Source: Bacilli bacterium
GTDB lineage: Bacteria > Bacillota_I > Bacilli_A > RF39 > UBA660
Direction: 5' to 3'
Assembly (NCBI GenBank): GCA_900768345.1
Contig: CAAGCO010000008.1
Coordinates: 1-64,000, forward strand
DNA length: 64,000 nucleotides
Shown: piece after piece, positions 1 to 8,130 of the stretch
Layout: the number at the start of each line of letters is the position of its first letter
Position numbering within the stretch: position 1 is the stretch's first letter
Position numbers and translations under genes: made by a program
Notes under the pieces: generated by a model
The model's input: the letters and a program-made list of their open reading frames with translations, nothing else
What the model was told of the DNA's origin: nothing
Database searches by the model: none

Positions 1-324
1 AGCATAATACCAATCATTAATATTTAATTTTACTGGTGCAGGTCCTACCACACTTCCAGTATCTTCTGCTGGGATTTCTTGTATTACAAATTCATAATCT
101 GCTTCGTTTAAATCAATTATCATATTATTTGAAATATTTGTAACTAATTCATCACCTTTAAATAATTGTACTTTTCCTATTTTGCTATATTCTACATAGC
201 CATCATGAATTGTTCCATCTTTAAAATTTAATGTTACTTCATTTTTTGATTCAGCAAATACATTCGTAGTAAATGCAAATATACCAATCATAAAAACTAA
301 TAATAACATTTTTAATCTTTTCAT
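1..324 (-). CDS. Secreted protein, partial (C-terminal part outside window)
   Basis: This minus-strand reading frame starts at ATG 324 behind the ribosome site AAGGTG and runs off the window edge after 108 codons. The first 24 residues form a signal peptide: two lysines and an arginine, a hydrophobic stretch rich in Leu, Phe and Ile, then NVFA before the likely cleavage. The visible mature part is beta-rich (VTLNFKDGTIHDGYVEYSK) with no domain I recognise. It is the third gene of a minus-strand run with the two anchored proteins upstream (gap 17 bp) and probably shares their promoter. Because the C-terminus is missing I cannot tell whether it ends in a sortase signal, although a sortase gene lies nearby. 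Confidence 0.7.
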   Translation of the reverse strand, partial: MKRLKMLLLVFMIGIFAFTTNVFAESKNEVTLNFKDGTIHDGYVEYSKIGKVQLFKGDELVTNISNNMIIDLNEADYEFVIQEIPAEDTGSVVGPAPVKLNINDWYYA

Positions 325-341
325 TTTGACACCTTCTTTCA

Positions 342-1265
342 TCATTCCTCATACCTAACTTCACTCATATAATTAAATCCACTTAAGAAATGATCATATG
401 AGTAATCTCTTACTCTGTTTTCCATAACATCATTTATAGGTATAAGTGTATAATCTTTTAATACTACATACTTATATGTAAATGTTAATATTTCATCGTA
501 GTATTTAGTTAACATATTAATTTTAACTGTTGTAGTAACTTTCTTGTTTGAATTAGTATTAAAATAGCTCATTAATTCATAAAAACCTTTATCAGTTTTT
601 ACTATTCTTTCATTGTAGATTCTAATTACTTTTTCTCCCTCATAATTACCACTTATTTTTTCAATAGTTGGATATTTTTCATTTCCATAGTTTTTACTAT
701 ATAAAATATTATCTTTTACATAAGCATATTCAGACATAAAATCATAATCAATCTTTTTACCAAGGAACTCTGTTGAATATTCCCATTTAAGATAATTGCT
801 AAGACTATAATTTGCATTCAAATACATATCATAACTATCTGTAACTTTATTATCCGTATTATCATCATGTAAGGTATATATTGTATCATTATAATCATAA
901 AACTTTATATCTGCTCCAGAATTTGGAGTAATATTCATAACCTTAATATTCTTATCTATATCATATACTTTTTTATAAACAAATTCTCCATTATCTAATT
1001 TTTGTGAATTAAAAATATAAATAGAATTATTGGTTATAAATGAATATTTACTAAATGAAGTATCTTCAGTTAATATTTCTCCACCCTTTAGTTTTTGATA
1101 CTCTTTATCTGGATATTTCTTCTTAAGTTCATCCATTATTGAACTTGCCTCTGGAGGAGTATGATCATTTAATTTTTGTTTTCTATTTTTAATAATAATT
1201 ATAGAAACAAAACCTATTAATACGATGAAAGCAATAATGACATAAATAATTTTCTTATTCTTCAT
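342..1265 (-). CDS. Membrane-anchored extracellular protein of unknown function
   Basis: A 307-residue protein with one N-terminal membrane segment at about residues 6-25 (IIYVIIAFIVLIGFVSIIII), a basic patch after it, and a polar, Tyr/Asn/Lys-rich remainder with no second hydrophobic segment. The topology suggests a cytoplasmic N-terminus and an extracellular body. The start has an AGGTG site just upstream. It follows the neighbouring anchored protein by 7 bp and precedes the secreted partial gene, so the three are probably co-transcribed. I do not recognise a family. Repeated Tyr-containing strands such as YSFITNNSIYIFNSQ suggest a beta-propeller or beta-sandwich, but that is only an impression. 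Confidence 0.65.
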   Translation of the reverse strand: MKNKKIIYVIIAFIVLIGFVSIIIIKNRKQKLNDHTPPEASSIMDELKKKYPDKEYQKLKGGEILTEDTSFSKYSFITNNSIYIFNSQKLDNGEFVYKKVYDIDKNIKVMNITPNSGADIKFYDYNDTIYTLHDDNTDNKVTDSYDMYLNANYSLSNYLKWEYSTEFLGKKIDYDFMSEYAYVKDNILYSKNYGNEKYPTIEKISGNYEGEKVIRIYNERIVKTDKGFYELMSYFNTNSNKKVTTTVKINMLTKYYDEILTFTYKYVVLKDYTLIPINDVMENRVRDYSYDHFLSGFNYMSEVRYEE

Positions 1266-1272
1266 ATCACAC

Positions 1273-2355
1273 CTACTTTTCTATATATCCGCTTGTCTTT
1301 TTTAAATACATATCGTCAGTTACTGCTTTATATCTTTCTCCATCATATTCATCATTAAATCCATTATATGCCTTATATATTTCATTTGTTTCAGTATCAT
1401 AAACTCTTTCGTAACCAAGTATGGCATCACTTTGTTTTTGACTCATAATATCAAAAGATGTATTTCTTTTATTCCATGAATCCATTATTCCATCACTTAT
1501 CTCATTACCTATTGCTCTAATTTGCTGGAAATTTTTCATAACGGCATCTTGTTGTTGATTAAATCCATTTATAAATGTATCTGTAAAATTAAGTGAAGAA
1601 CAAATAGTATTTAGTATATCTTCCCAATCTATAAATTCATCTTTAGGTGTGGTAATAAAAATCGTATCATACACATTTAAGTATTGTATATCTATTTGTT
1701 TTCCAGAAATTATATTTTCTGAAACATAATAAGTACCTACATCATATACATAAGCAGTAAATATTCCTTCACCTTCTTTGCCATTTGCATCTTTAAATGT
1801 TGCCCTTAACATATCTCCACCTAAACTGCCTTTACCTAAATTCTCACTTACAGTAAAATCTGTTAAAGTTGGGAATGTAAATGCAGCTGTATTATTCAAA
1901 GTACCTAAGTCATTAAATATTTTATAAAATCCTAAAGTATCTTTAGTAGCTATTACACTAGTTTTAGCAAACATATCATTTGGATAGTATTTTTGTTGCC
2001 ATCTTTTAGCATCTTCCGATTTATTATAGCCTTCGGTTTTCATATTGAAGAAAAACTGATAGATTGGATTATCAGGATTATATACCTTAATTGTATAATG
2101 AATATAATCACCAATTGTATCTACTTTCCATCCTTTTGGCTTTTTAATAGAAAACTCATTTGTAGTATAATCTTCTAGTTCTATTTTACTAGCTTCTGAC
2201 TTAACTATTTTTATGTTTTTGTCTGGGTTATTAAATATACTCTTTCCTTTGCCATCACCATTACCTAACAAAATAGCACCTCCTATAACTGCAATAACTA
2301 CAACACCAATTATAAATAGTTTTTTTCCTCTAATATCTAGCTTTCCGATTTTCAT
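1273..2355 (-). CDS. Membrane-anchored protein with PsbP/DcrB-like segment, function unknown
   Basis: A 360-residue protein with an N-terminal anchor at about residues 13-31 (LFIIGVVVIAVIGGAILLG) followed by a Gly/Lys/Asp linker and a long extracellular part. Residues about 67-80 contain FSIKKPKGWKVDTIG, the kind of 'F-x-hydrophobic-x-x-P-x-G-W' strand seen in PsbP/DUF1795-like secreted domains; this is a weak resemblance, not an assignment. The gene begins behind AGGAGGAGAAG and is the first of the three-gene surface operon. A promoter with TATAAT is visible 30-60 bp upstream, back to back with the regulator gene, which suggests that the regulator controls it. Confidence 0.65.
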   Translation of the reverse strand: MKIGKLDIRGKKLFIIGVVVIAVIGGAILLGNGDGKGKSIFNNPDKNIKIVKSEASKIELEDYTTNEFSIKKPKGWKVDTIGDYIHYTIKVYNPDNPIYQFFFNMKTEGYNKSEDAKRWQQKYYPNDMFAKTSVIATKDTLGFYKIFNDLGTLNNTAAFTFPTLTDFTVSENLGKGSLGGDMLRATFKDANGKEGEGIFTAYVYDVGTYYVSENIISGKQIDIQYLNVYDTIFITTPKDEFIDWEDILNTICSSLNFTDTFINGFNQQQDAVMKNFQQIRAIGNEISDGIMDSWNKRNTSFDIMSQKQSDAILGYERVYDTETNEIYKAYNGFNDEYDGERYKAVTDDMYLKKTSGYIEK

Positions 2356-2383
2356 AATATCACGCTTCTCCTCCTTATTTATT

Positions 2384-2412
2384 ATTATAAGTTAAAGAAT
2401 CAAGTAGGGCAA
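2384..2412 (-). promoter_or_regulatory. Promoter of the surface-protein operon
   Basis: On the minus strand a TTGCCC -35 box and a perfect TATAAT -10 box are separated by 17 bp, about 30 bp upstream of the 360-residue anchored protein. The divergent regulator gene has a TATAAT at 2477-2482 with no good -35. The two promoters are about 65 bp apart, leaving room for a shared operator. Confidence 0.5.
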
Positions 2413-2505
2413 TAGACTTGTCTTAAAAATCAATGTTTTTGATGGAAACTTATTTCTAATTGTTAAAAAAATATAGTATAATACTATTTAAGGAAGTGAT
2501 AACTT

Positions 2506-4233
2506 ATGAAGTTTAATGAGGTTTTAAATGCGTATTTAAAAGAGTTAAATTGCTCTTCTAAAAAATTGTCAACTGAATCAGGATTATCTGAGTCAGTAAT
2601 AAGTAGATATCGTAGTGGCGAAAGAACACCCGTAAAAGAAAGTGAACAAATGAATAAATTAACTGCAGCACTTTTTAATATTGCTCAAGAAAATGGACAA
2701 AAAAAGTGTACTCTTGATAAAATAGCAAATGATCTTAATTCTACATTACCAAGTGATGATTTTGACTATGCAACATTTAGTAATAACCTAAACTCTTTAA
2801 TAACTTCACTTAATATAAACACTCATGAAATGTCAAAATACATTGTATTTGATGCTTCACATATTTCAAGAATAAGATATGGTAAAGCTAGACCATCTAA
2901 CCCAATGGAGTTTTCAAATAAAATATGTTCATATATTTTTTCAAGATATAAAAATCCAGAAGATATAAGTAATTTACAAACAATAATCGGCTGTAAAAAA
3001 AGTGATTTGTCAAACAGCAAACTTTATAACACATTATTTGATTGGCTAACTAGTGAAGCAACTCCTGTCAATAGTCAAGCATCTGAATTTCTATATAACC
3101 TCGATTCATTTAATTTAGATGATTATATAAAAGTAATAAAATTTGATGAGTTAAAAGTTCCAAGCATTCCTTTTTATAAAGCTAAAACAAAACACTATTA
3201 TGGATTAGAAGAAATGAAAGAAGGAGAATTAAACTTTTTTAAAGCAACTGTTTTATCTAAATCAAAAGAAGATATTTTCATGTGTAGTGATATGCCTATG
3301 GAAGATATGGCAGAAGATATAGATTTTGGTAAGAAATGGATGTTTGCTATTGCAATGTGCTTAAAAAAAGGACATCATTTAAATATTATTCACAATTTAG
3401 ATAGACCACTTAAAGAAATGATGTTAGGACTAGAAAGTTGGATTCCAATATATATGACTGGTCAAATCTCTCCTTACTATCTAAAGGATAATAAAAATAA
3501 TATATATAACCATTTTAATTATGTTTCAGGTGCAGTTGCACTAACTGGAGAGTGTATTAAAGGACACCATGATAAAGGAATGTATTACTTAACTACAAAC
3601 AAAAATGAAATTAAGTATTATAAAGAAAAAAGTGATTTACTTCTTAAAAAAGCTAAACCACTTATGGAAATCTATAGAGAAAACAATTCAAAAGAATATG
3701 AGTTATTTTTAAAAAAAGATGAAAATATATTATGTGATAGAACAAGATATCTTTCATCACTACCTCTATTTACTATTTCTGATGATTTGCTTATTAAAAT
3801 CTTAAAAAGAAACAAACTTACAACATTAGATATTGATAAAATAATCAAATATAAAAATAGCGAAGTAAAATACATGAATAACATTACTAAAAATAGCAAA
3901 GTTAATGACTATACTTATATAATTAAAGAAAATGAATTTGAAAAAGATACACCTTTTCTTTTATTAAATAATTTATTTTATGATAAAAAAATCAATTATA
4001 CCTATAAAGAATATATAGAGCATTTAAAATTAACAAAAGCTTATGCAAAAAATAAAAAGAATTATGATATAAATTATATAGAGGAAAAAACATTTAAGAA
4101 TATTACTATATCATCTCTTAAGAGCAATTATGTAATTATTTCAAAAAGTTCTAATCCAACAATACATTTTGTTATTAAACATCCTAAACTAGTTGAATCC
4201 ATTGAAAATTTTAATCCTCTTGTAAAGGAATAA
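2506..4233 (+). CDS. Large XRE-like transcriptional regulator with two HTH segments
   Basis: A 575-residue protein. Residues about 4-42 form a Cro/C1-type HTH: LSTESGLSESVISRYRSGER has the classic turn and recognition-helix pattern. A second similar segment at about residues 100-130 (YIVFDASHISRIRYGKARP) again looks like 'x-S-x-I-S-R-x-R-x-G-x-x-x-P'. The remaining 430 residues are unassigned and may be a sensor or multimerisation domain. The start has AGGAAGTGA upstream. The gene is divergent from a surface-protein operon and is followed after 6 bp by a sortase, so the simplest reading is a regulator of this surface locus. The regulated genes and any ligand are inference. Confidence 0.7.
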   Translation: MKFNEVLNAYLKELNCSSKKLSTESGLSESVISRYRSGERTPVKESEQMNKLTAALFNIAQENGQKKCTLDKIANDLNSTLPSDDFDYATFSNNLNSLITSLNINTHEMSKYIVFDASHISRIRYGKARPSNPMEFSNKICSYIFSRYKNPEDISNLQTIIGCKKSDLSNSKLYNTLFDWLTSEATPVNSQASEFLYNLDSFNLDDYIKVIKFDELKVPSIPFYKAKTKHYYGLEEMKEGELNFFKATVLSKSKEDIFMCSDMPMEDMAEDIDFGKKWMFAIAMCLKKGHHLNIIHNLDRPLKEMMLGLESWIPIYMTGQISPYYLKDNKNNIYNHFNYVSGAVALTGECIKGHHDKGMYYLTTNKNEIKYYKEKSDLLLKKAKPLMEIYRENNSKEYELFLKKDENILCDRTRYLSSLPLFTISDDLLIKILKRNKLTTLDIDKIIKYKNSEVKYMNNITKNSKVNDYTYIIKENEFEKDTPFLLLNNLFYDKKINYTYKEYIEHLKLTKAYAKNKKNYDINYIEEKTFKNITISSLKSNYVIISKSSNPTIHFVIKHPKLVESIENFNPLVKE

Positions 4234-4239
4234 TAATAT

Positions 4240-5067
4240 ATGAAGAAAAGGAAAAGAAAACTTAAATGGAAGAATATAATAATTATTTTAGTAATTATTA
4301 CATTTATTGTAACTTTAATAATATCAATATTCAATATAGTAAAATGGAAAATGGATTCAAATAAAACTAATGATGAAATAACTAATATTCAAGAAAATGT
4401 AGATGTAGAAGAAGTACAAGATACAGAAAATACTGAAATAATAGAACCAGTAGAAGAAGTTCCAGAAGAAAATCCTTATTGGGACTATATAAATATGAAT
4501 ATGATAAATGTTAATTTTAGTGATTTAAAAAGAACTAATCCAGATGTTGTTGGTTGGTTAAAAGTAAATGGTACAAATATCAATTATCCTTTTGTTCAAG
4601 GTAGTGATAATAAATACTATCTTACTCATAGTTTTAATAAATCATATAATGCGGCTGGATGGGTATTTTTAGATTATAGAAACAATGGCACTAATAATAA
4701 AAATACTATTATCTATGCTCATGGAAGAACTGATAAGACTATGTTTGGAACATTAAGAAAAGTTCTAAATAATGGATGGCTTAATAATACAAATAATTAT
4801 GTTGTTAGAATATCTACAGAAACTGAAAATAGTTTATGGCAAGTATTTAGTGTTTATCATATACCAACTACTAGTGATTACTTACAAACTGATTTTGATG
4901 ATGATACAGAATATCAAAACTTCTTGGATATGATTAAAAATAGAAGTAATCATAATTTCAATACAAATGTTACAGCAACAGATAATATACTTACTTTATC
5001 AACTTGTTATAATAATAATGAAAAAATGGTAGTTCATGCTAAACTAATTAAAAAAGAAGTAAAATAG
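4240..5067 (+). CDS. srtB: Class B sortase
   Basis: A 275-residue membrane-anchored cysteine transpeptidase that would attach proteins to the cell wall. A lysine/arginine-rich N-terminus precedes one membrane segment at about residues 12-32, then an acidic linker rich in Glu and Val, then the catalytic domain. The catalytic His lies in IIYAHGRTDKTMFGTL and the catalytic Cys in LTLSTCYNN, both in the class B pattern. The usual catalytic Arg after the Cys (for example KRIVV in SrtB) is a Lys here (NEKMVVHAKL). The gene follows the regulator by 6 bp; its ribosome site AAAGGA lies in the end of the regulator gene. Its substrates are not identifiable in the window. Confidence 0.85.
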   Translation: MKKRKRKLKWKNIIIILVIITFIVTLIISIFNIVKWKMDSNKTNDEITNIQENVDVEEVQDTENTEIIEPVEEVPEENPYWDYINMNMINVNFSDLKRTNPDVVGWLKVNGTNINYPFVQGSDNKYYLTHSFNKSYNAAGWVFLDYRNNGTNNKNTIIYAHGRTDKTMFGTLRKVLNNGWLNNTNNYVVRISTETENSLWQVFSVYHIPTTSDYLQTDFDDDTEYQNFLDMIKNRSNHNFNTNVTATDNILTLSTCYNNNEKMVVHAKLIKKEVK

Positions 5068-5086
5068 TTAAAAATTACTTCTTTTA
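5052..5086 (+). terminator. Rho-independent terminator of the regulator-sortase operon
   Basis: A GAAGTAA/TTACTTC stem preceded by an A run and followed by CTTTTAATTTT. It overlaps the last codons of the sortase gene and is palindromic enough to serve both strands. Confidence 0.6.
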
Positions 5087-5134
5087 ATTTTAGCAAAAAA
5101 TAAGACAAAACCTTTTACTTATCTTACTAGCTAA

Positions 5135-5407
5135 TTAGTTAATTTTGCTTTTAAATTCAGAGCCAACTTTAAAATTAACTGACTTAGATGCTTTGATTCT
5201 AATCTTTTCTCCAGTTAATGGGTTTCTTCCATCTCTAGCTGCTCTTTCAGTAATTTTAAATGTTCCAAATCCTGCAACTGAAACTTTTTCTCCTTTAGCT
5301 AATTCATCCTTGAAAAGATCAAAAGTAGCATTGAACACTTTTTCACATTCTGATTTTGTTAAACCTGTTTTAGTAGCTAAAGCTTCTATCATTTCTGATT
5401 TTTTCAT
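5135..5407 (-). CDS. hup: DNA-binding protein HU
   Basis: A 90-residue histone-like protein, the normal HU length. The dimerisation helices are in the first 45 residues and the characteristic stretch VAGFGTFKITERAARDGRNP follows, with the beta-arm motif GRNPLTGEKIRIKASKSVNF that bends DNA. The gene has a strong AGGAGG ribosome site and a TATAAT-like box upstream. It stands alone on the minus strand between the sortase gene and a small XRE gene. I take it as chromosomal and therefore as a landmark outside the left end of the ICE, although HU genes do occasionally travel on mobile elements. Confidence 0.95.
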   Translation of the reverse strand: MKKSEMIEALATKTGLTKSECEKVFNATFDLFKDELAKGEKVSVAGFGTFKITERAARDGRNPLTGEKIRIKASKSVNFKVGSEFKSKIN

Positions 5408-5545
5408 TTTCTTCCTCCTATCTTGTCAATTACTATTATAGCATAAGATTTTTGATAATTTAATAAGTTTACTTATTTTTCAAGCAAATTGTTCCAATTT
5501 AAATGAAATAGTTGGTTTTTGGTGTTATAATGTACTTGGCACATA

Positions 5546-5570
5546 GAAAAAGAATACCATCTAGTATTCT
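5546..5570 (-). terminator. Terminator of the small XRE gene
   Basis: On the minus strand an AGAATAC/GTATTCT stem with a six-base loop is followed by TTTTTC. It abuts the stop codon of the XRE gene. Confidence 0.6.
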
Positions 5571-5845
5571 TATCGTCTAGGTATTCGGTGATTAGTAACA
5601 GTTGGTCTTTCTACGAATAAATCTTCAATAGAAACTCCAAGAGTATCAGCAATATGACCTATATAATCAATTCGTGCATTTCTTTTAGCATTTTCTAAAC
5701 TAGAAACATAAGTAGGAGTTGTTCCAAGTTCATCGGCAAAATCTTCTTGTGACCAATTTTTCCTAATTCTAAAATAGATGATATTATTTGCTAATATTTT
5801 ACGAGATTGATTTTCATAATAATTTTTACTCTTAATAATCATCAC
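5570..5845 (-). CDS. Small XRE-family repressor
   Basis: A 91-residue protein that is nearly all Cro/C1-type HTH domain (residues about 17-75, with NWSQEDFADELGTTPTYVSSLEN as the helix-turn-helix and IDYIGHIADTLGVSIEDLF closing the fold). Such single-domain proteins usually bind as dimers. The gene starts behind AAGGAAGTGATG, so initiation could be at 5845 or one codon later. It is divergent from a 169-residue gene; the spacer carries three copies of an 11-bp half-site, which suggests autoregulation and control of the neighbour. It lies at the probable left margin of the ICE and could be its maintenance regulator, but may equally be chromosomal. Confidence 0.85.
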   Translation of the reverse strand: MMIIKSKNYYENQSRKILANNIIYFRIRKNWSQEDFADELGTTPTYVSSLENAKRNARIDYIGHIADTLGVSIEDLFVERPTVTNHRIPRR

Positions 5846-5856
5846 TTCCTTGCTTC

Positions 5857-5936
5857 TAACTTACTACTATTGTAATAAGTTATAGAATTTTTAACCATAC
5901 CAACTGTGTAGTAAGTTATGGATAGTATATTATAAT
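5857..5936. promoter_or_regulatory. Operator repeats and promoter between the XRE gene and its divergent neighbour
   Basis: TAACTTACTAC at 5857-5867 is the inverse of GTAATAAGTTA at 5872-5882 (one mismatch) and of GTAGTAAGTTA at 5908-5918 (exact). The third site sits just upstream of a TATAAT at 5931-5936 that fits the plus-strand gene. The arrangement is what one expects for a dimeric XRE repressor covering both promoters. Confidence 0.55.
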
Positions 5937-6004
5937 ATAAGGAAGAAAAAAGACGGAATATGTGTGAGAAAGTAGGTAATGTTTAAAAAAAGGAGCTAAA
6001 ACTA

Positions 6005-6514
6005 ATGAAAAAAGAAATTAAAGATAATGAAGTAGTAAATGTAGTAAATTGTTTTGATGAAAGGATTTCAAAAATAAGAAGTATTGTTTATCATTATGAA
6101 TTATTAGATGTAATCCCAAACTTTAACAATAAAAGCAGTAAAGAACAAAAACAAATAATAGAAGATACAATAAACTTTTATTTATCTGAAATTAAAGAAA
6201 TGAATAACTATAATCTAATTAAAGATAATAATTATAACATTGAAGAAGTCCTAGACTTTTTTAGTTATTCACACAAACAAGATAATGATAATAAATATTA
6301 TGTAATAGAAGATAGTGCAGAATATATAGTTGATGATCTATTAAATAAATTATTTAGAAATGATAATAGAAAATTAAAATTGCCTGTGCATTATGATACC
6401 ATAAATGAATATGGACTTTCTTCTGAAATTGAAGAGAAAGATATTACAAGAGCATTTTTATGGATTATCTTAAAATTATCAGTTATTTACAATTTTTTAA
6501 AAAATAATAACTAA
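6005..6514 (+). CDS. Hypothetical protein, 169 residues
   Basis: A mostly alpha-helical, charged protein with no signal peptide. The last 25 residues include a moderately hydrophobic segment (AFLWIILKLSVIYNFL) that might be a C-terminal membrane-contact helix. It has a strong ribosome site (AAAGGAG) and a TATAAT promoter with a repeated operator upstream, divergent from the small XRE gene. I do not recognise the family. Being paired with an XRE repressor at the edge of the ICE, it could be a regulated element function or an adjacent host gene; nothing in the sequence decides. Confidence 0.6.
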   Translation: MKKEIKDNEVVNVVNCFDERISKIRSIVYHYELLDVIPNFNNKSSKEQKQIIEDTINFYLSEIKEMNNYNLIKDNNYNIEEVLDFFSYSHKQDNDNKYYVIEDSAEYIVDDLLNKLFRNDNRKLKLPVHYDTINEYGLSSEIEEKDITRAFLWIILKLSVIYNFLKNNN

Positions 6515-6562
6515 TAATTAAGTAGTAGTAAATTAGCAGTAAAAAAATCCTACTTTCTAAAC

Positions 6563-6594
6563 AAAAAAAATAAGGAGAGCAACAGCTCTCCTTT
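6563..6594 (-). terminator. Terminator at the end of the conjugation gene run
   Basis: On the minus strand a 9-bp perfect stem AAGGAGAGC/GCTCTCCTT with a four-base loop is followed by a T run of eight after one A. It starts at the stop codon of the CHAP gene and ends the long minus-strand operon. Confidence 0.8.
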
Positions 6595-8129
6595 TAGTAT
6601 GCAGGTGTTCCATAACCAAATATTACTTTACTATTCAAAGAATATTCTTTTTGCCTACAAGTATCATCAGTAGAATTACCCTCTACTGTATATACTTTGC
6701 CACTTTCTACTTTTTCAACTATTCCTACATGATTAACCTTTCCATCTACTTCCCAGTCAAAAAATATTATATCTCCTGCTTTTGGTGTATATCCTTTTTC
6801 TTGCCACTCTCCCATTGCTTTAAACCAATCTATTCCTGTTTGACAACCAGAAAATTTAGGAATAATACCAGATTGTATATATCCACTTTGATTAGCAACC
6901 CAACTAACAAATACTGCACACCACTCTACCCTTGAATTAAAACCATACCATCTCCAATATGGCTCTCCTCCAACATTACCAACTTGTGATAATGCAATCT
7001 GTACCATATCAGGACTGCCAACAGGTGTTCCATAGATAACAGATGACCACATACTAGCATATTCATCACTTAAAGAGGTTTTTATTTGTTCTTTTTGCAT
7101 TGAGTTAAAGAAATACATATTCATCATTTCATCTACTGTTTTATGAGTTATTTTGATATACAAAACTTTTTTAGTCATTTTTTCTTGTGAATTATCAAAA
7201 CTTATTTCATAAGTTGTATCTTTATTTTCATCTTTAACTTCATAGCTAACAATGTTCATATCCCAAAATATTTTTTTTAGTTCTTGTTTCTTTTTTTCAT
7301 CCATAGTAATAACATCTGCCGAATTATTACCTTTTGTTACTTTAGCAGTATAAATAGCAAGAACATCTTTCCATTCTGCTCGGTCTGATTCTATCTTATA
7401 ATCATCATGAGGATTATTATTTTGTATTTCAACTATCTTTTCTGCCATTTCTTTATTTATTTCTTTAACTACACTACTCATTGGAACAGTGCCTGTACTT
7501 TCACTTGAAAAGAATATTCCCATCCAAGATGTGCATATAAGTCCTATTAGGCAAATGATAATTATGATTATAACTGCAATCCAACCACCAGCAAGTAATA
7601 AAGAGATTAATGCTTTTGTCCCTGCAATAATCCCTTTAATAGTTGATACAGTTGCCTTAAATACTGCTTTAATTCCATTGTAAGTAGTTTTTACAGTTTT
7701 AACTGCTAACTTTCTTGCTTTCTCTGTTGTTTTAACAGTTTGTTTGGTAACTTTTGCTGTATCTTTAACTACTTTCTTACTTGTTTTAATTTTACTTTTA
7801 ACTTCTTTAATCTTCTTTTTTTCAGTAAGTTTAGATTTAATAGTTTTAATCTTATTCTTTGTCTTAATAAAATTATTTTTTGTATCTTTTACTGACTCAT
7901 TACCTTTTGTTTTAATTTTATTAGAATTATATACTGCAAACTTTCCACCATCACTAAGTCTATTTACTGCATATTCGTTTGCATTATTCTCATTGGTATT
8001 ACCATAACTATTTTCACTTTTTTCTTTAATGCCAACTAAACTAGACTTTGCTTTATCCGTTGCAATCTTTCCTTTATCTAGTGCCTTGATTGTTCCTTTT
8101 AATTTTTCTCTTTGTTTTATTTCTGACAT
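6594..8129 (-). CDS. CHAP-domain peptidoglycan hydrolase of the conjugation system (VirB1-like)
   Basis: A 511-residue bitopic protein. The first 170 residues are extremely Lys/Thr-rich and helical (KTIKSKLTEKKKIKEVKSK), probably cytoplasmic; a membrane segment follows at about residues 178-200 (WIAVIIIIIICLIGLIC). The extracellular part ends in a CHAP amidase/endopeptidase domain at about residues 380-511. The catalytic Cys is in VEWCAVFVSWVANQ and the His in KVNHVGIVEKVESG. It would open the cell wall for the type IV channel. It lies one base after virB4 with GGGGGATTAGT before its ATG, and is the last gene of the operon. The long lysine-rich N-terminus gives an unusually low-complexity DNA tract. 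Confidence 0.85.
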   Translation of the reverse strand: MSEIKQREKLKGTIKALDKGKIATDKAKSSLVGIKEKSENSYGNTNENNANEYAVNRLSDGGKFAVYNSNKIKTKGNESVKDTKNNFIKTKNKIKTIKSKLTEKKKIKEVKSKIKTSKKVVKDTAKVTKQTVKTTEKARKLAVKTVKTTYNGIKAVFKATVSTIKGIIAGTKALISLLLAGGWIAVIIIIIICLIGLICTSWMGIFFSSESTGTVPMSSVVKEINKEMAEKIVEIQNNNPHDDYKIESDRAEWKDVLAIYTAKVTKGNNSADVITMDEKKKQELKKIFWDMNIVSYEVKDENKDTTYEISFDNSQEKMTKKVLYIKITHKTVDEMMNMYFFNSMQKEQIKTSLSDEYASMWSSVIYGTPVGSPDMVQIALSQVGNVGGEPYWRWYGFNSRVEWCAVFVSWVANQSGYIQSGIIPKFSGCQTGIDWFKAMGEWQEKGYTPKAGDIIFFDWEVDGKVNHVGIVEKVESGKVYTVEGNSTDDTCRQKEYSLNSKVIFGYGTPAY

Positions 8130-8130
8130 A

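Noticed and set aside
2365..2390. CCTTATTTATTATTATAAG as a possible left att site of the ICE
   Set aside because: Only eight bases match the right-end repeat; the site doubles as the -10 region of the surface operon.
7489..8007. Plus-strand open frames opposite the CHAP gene
   Set aside because: They mirror the lysine/threonine-rich N-terminus of the CHAP protein and show no start signals.
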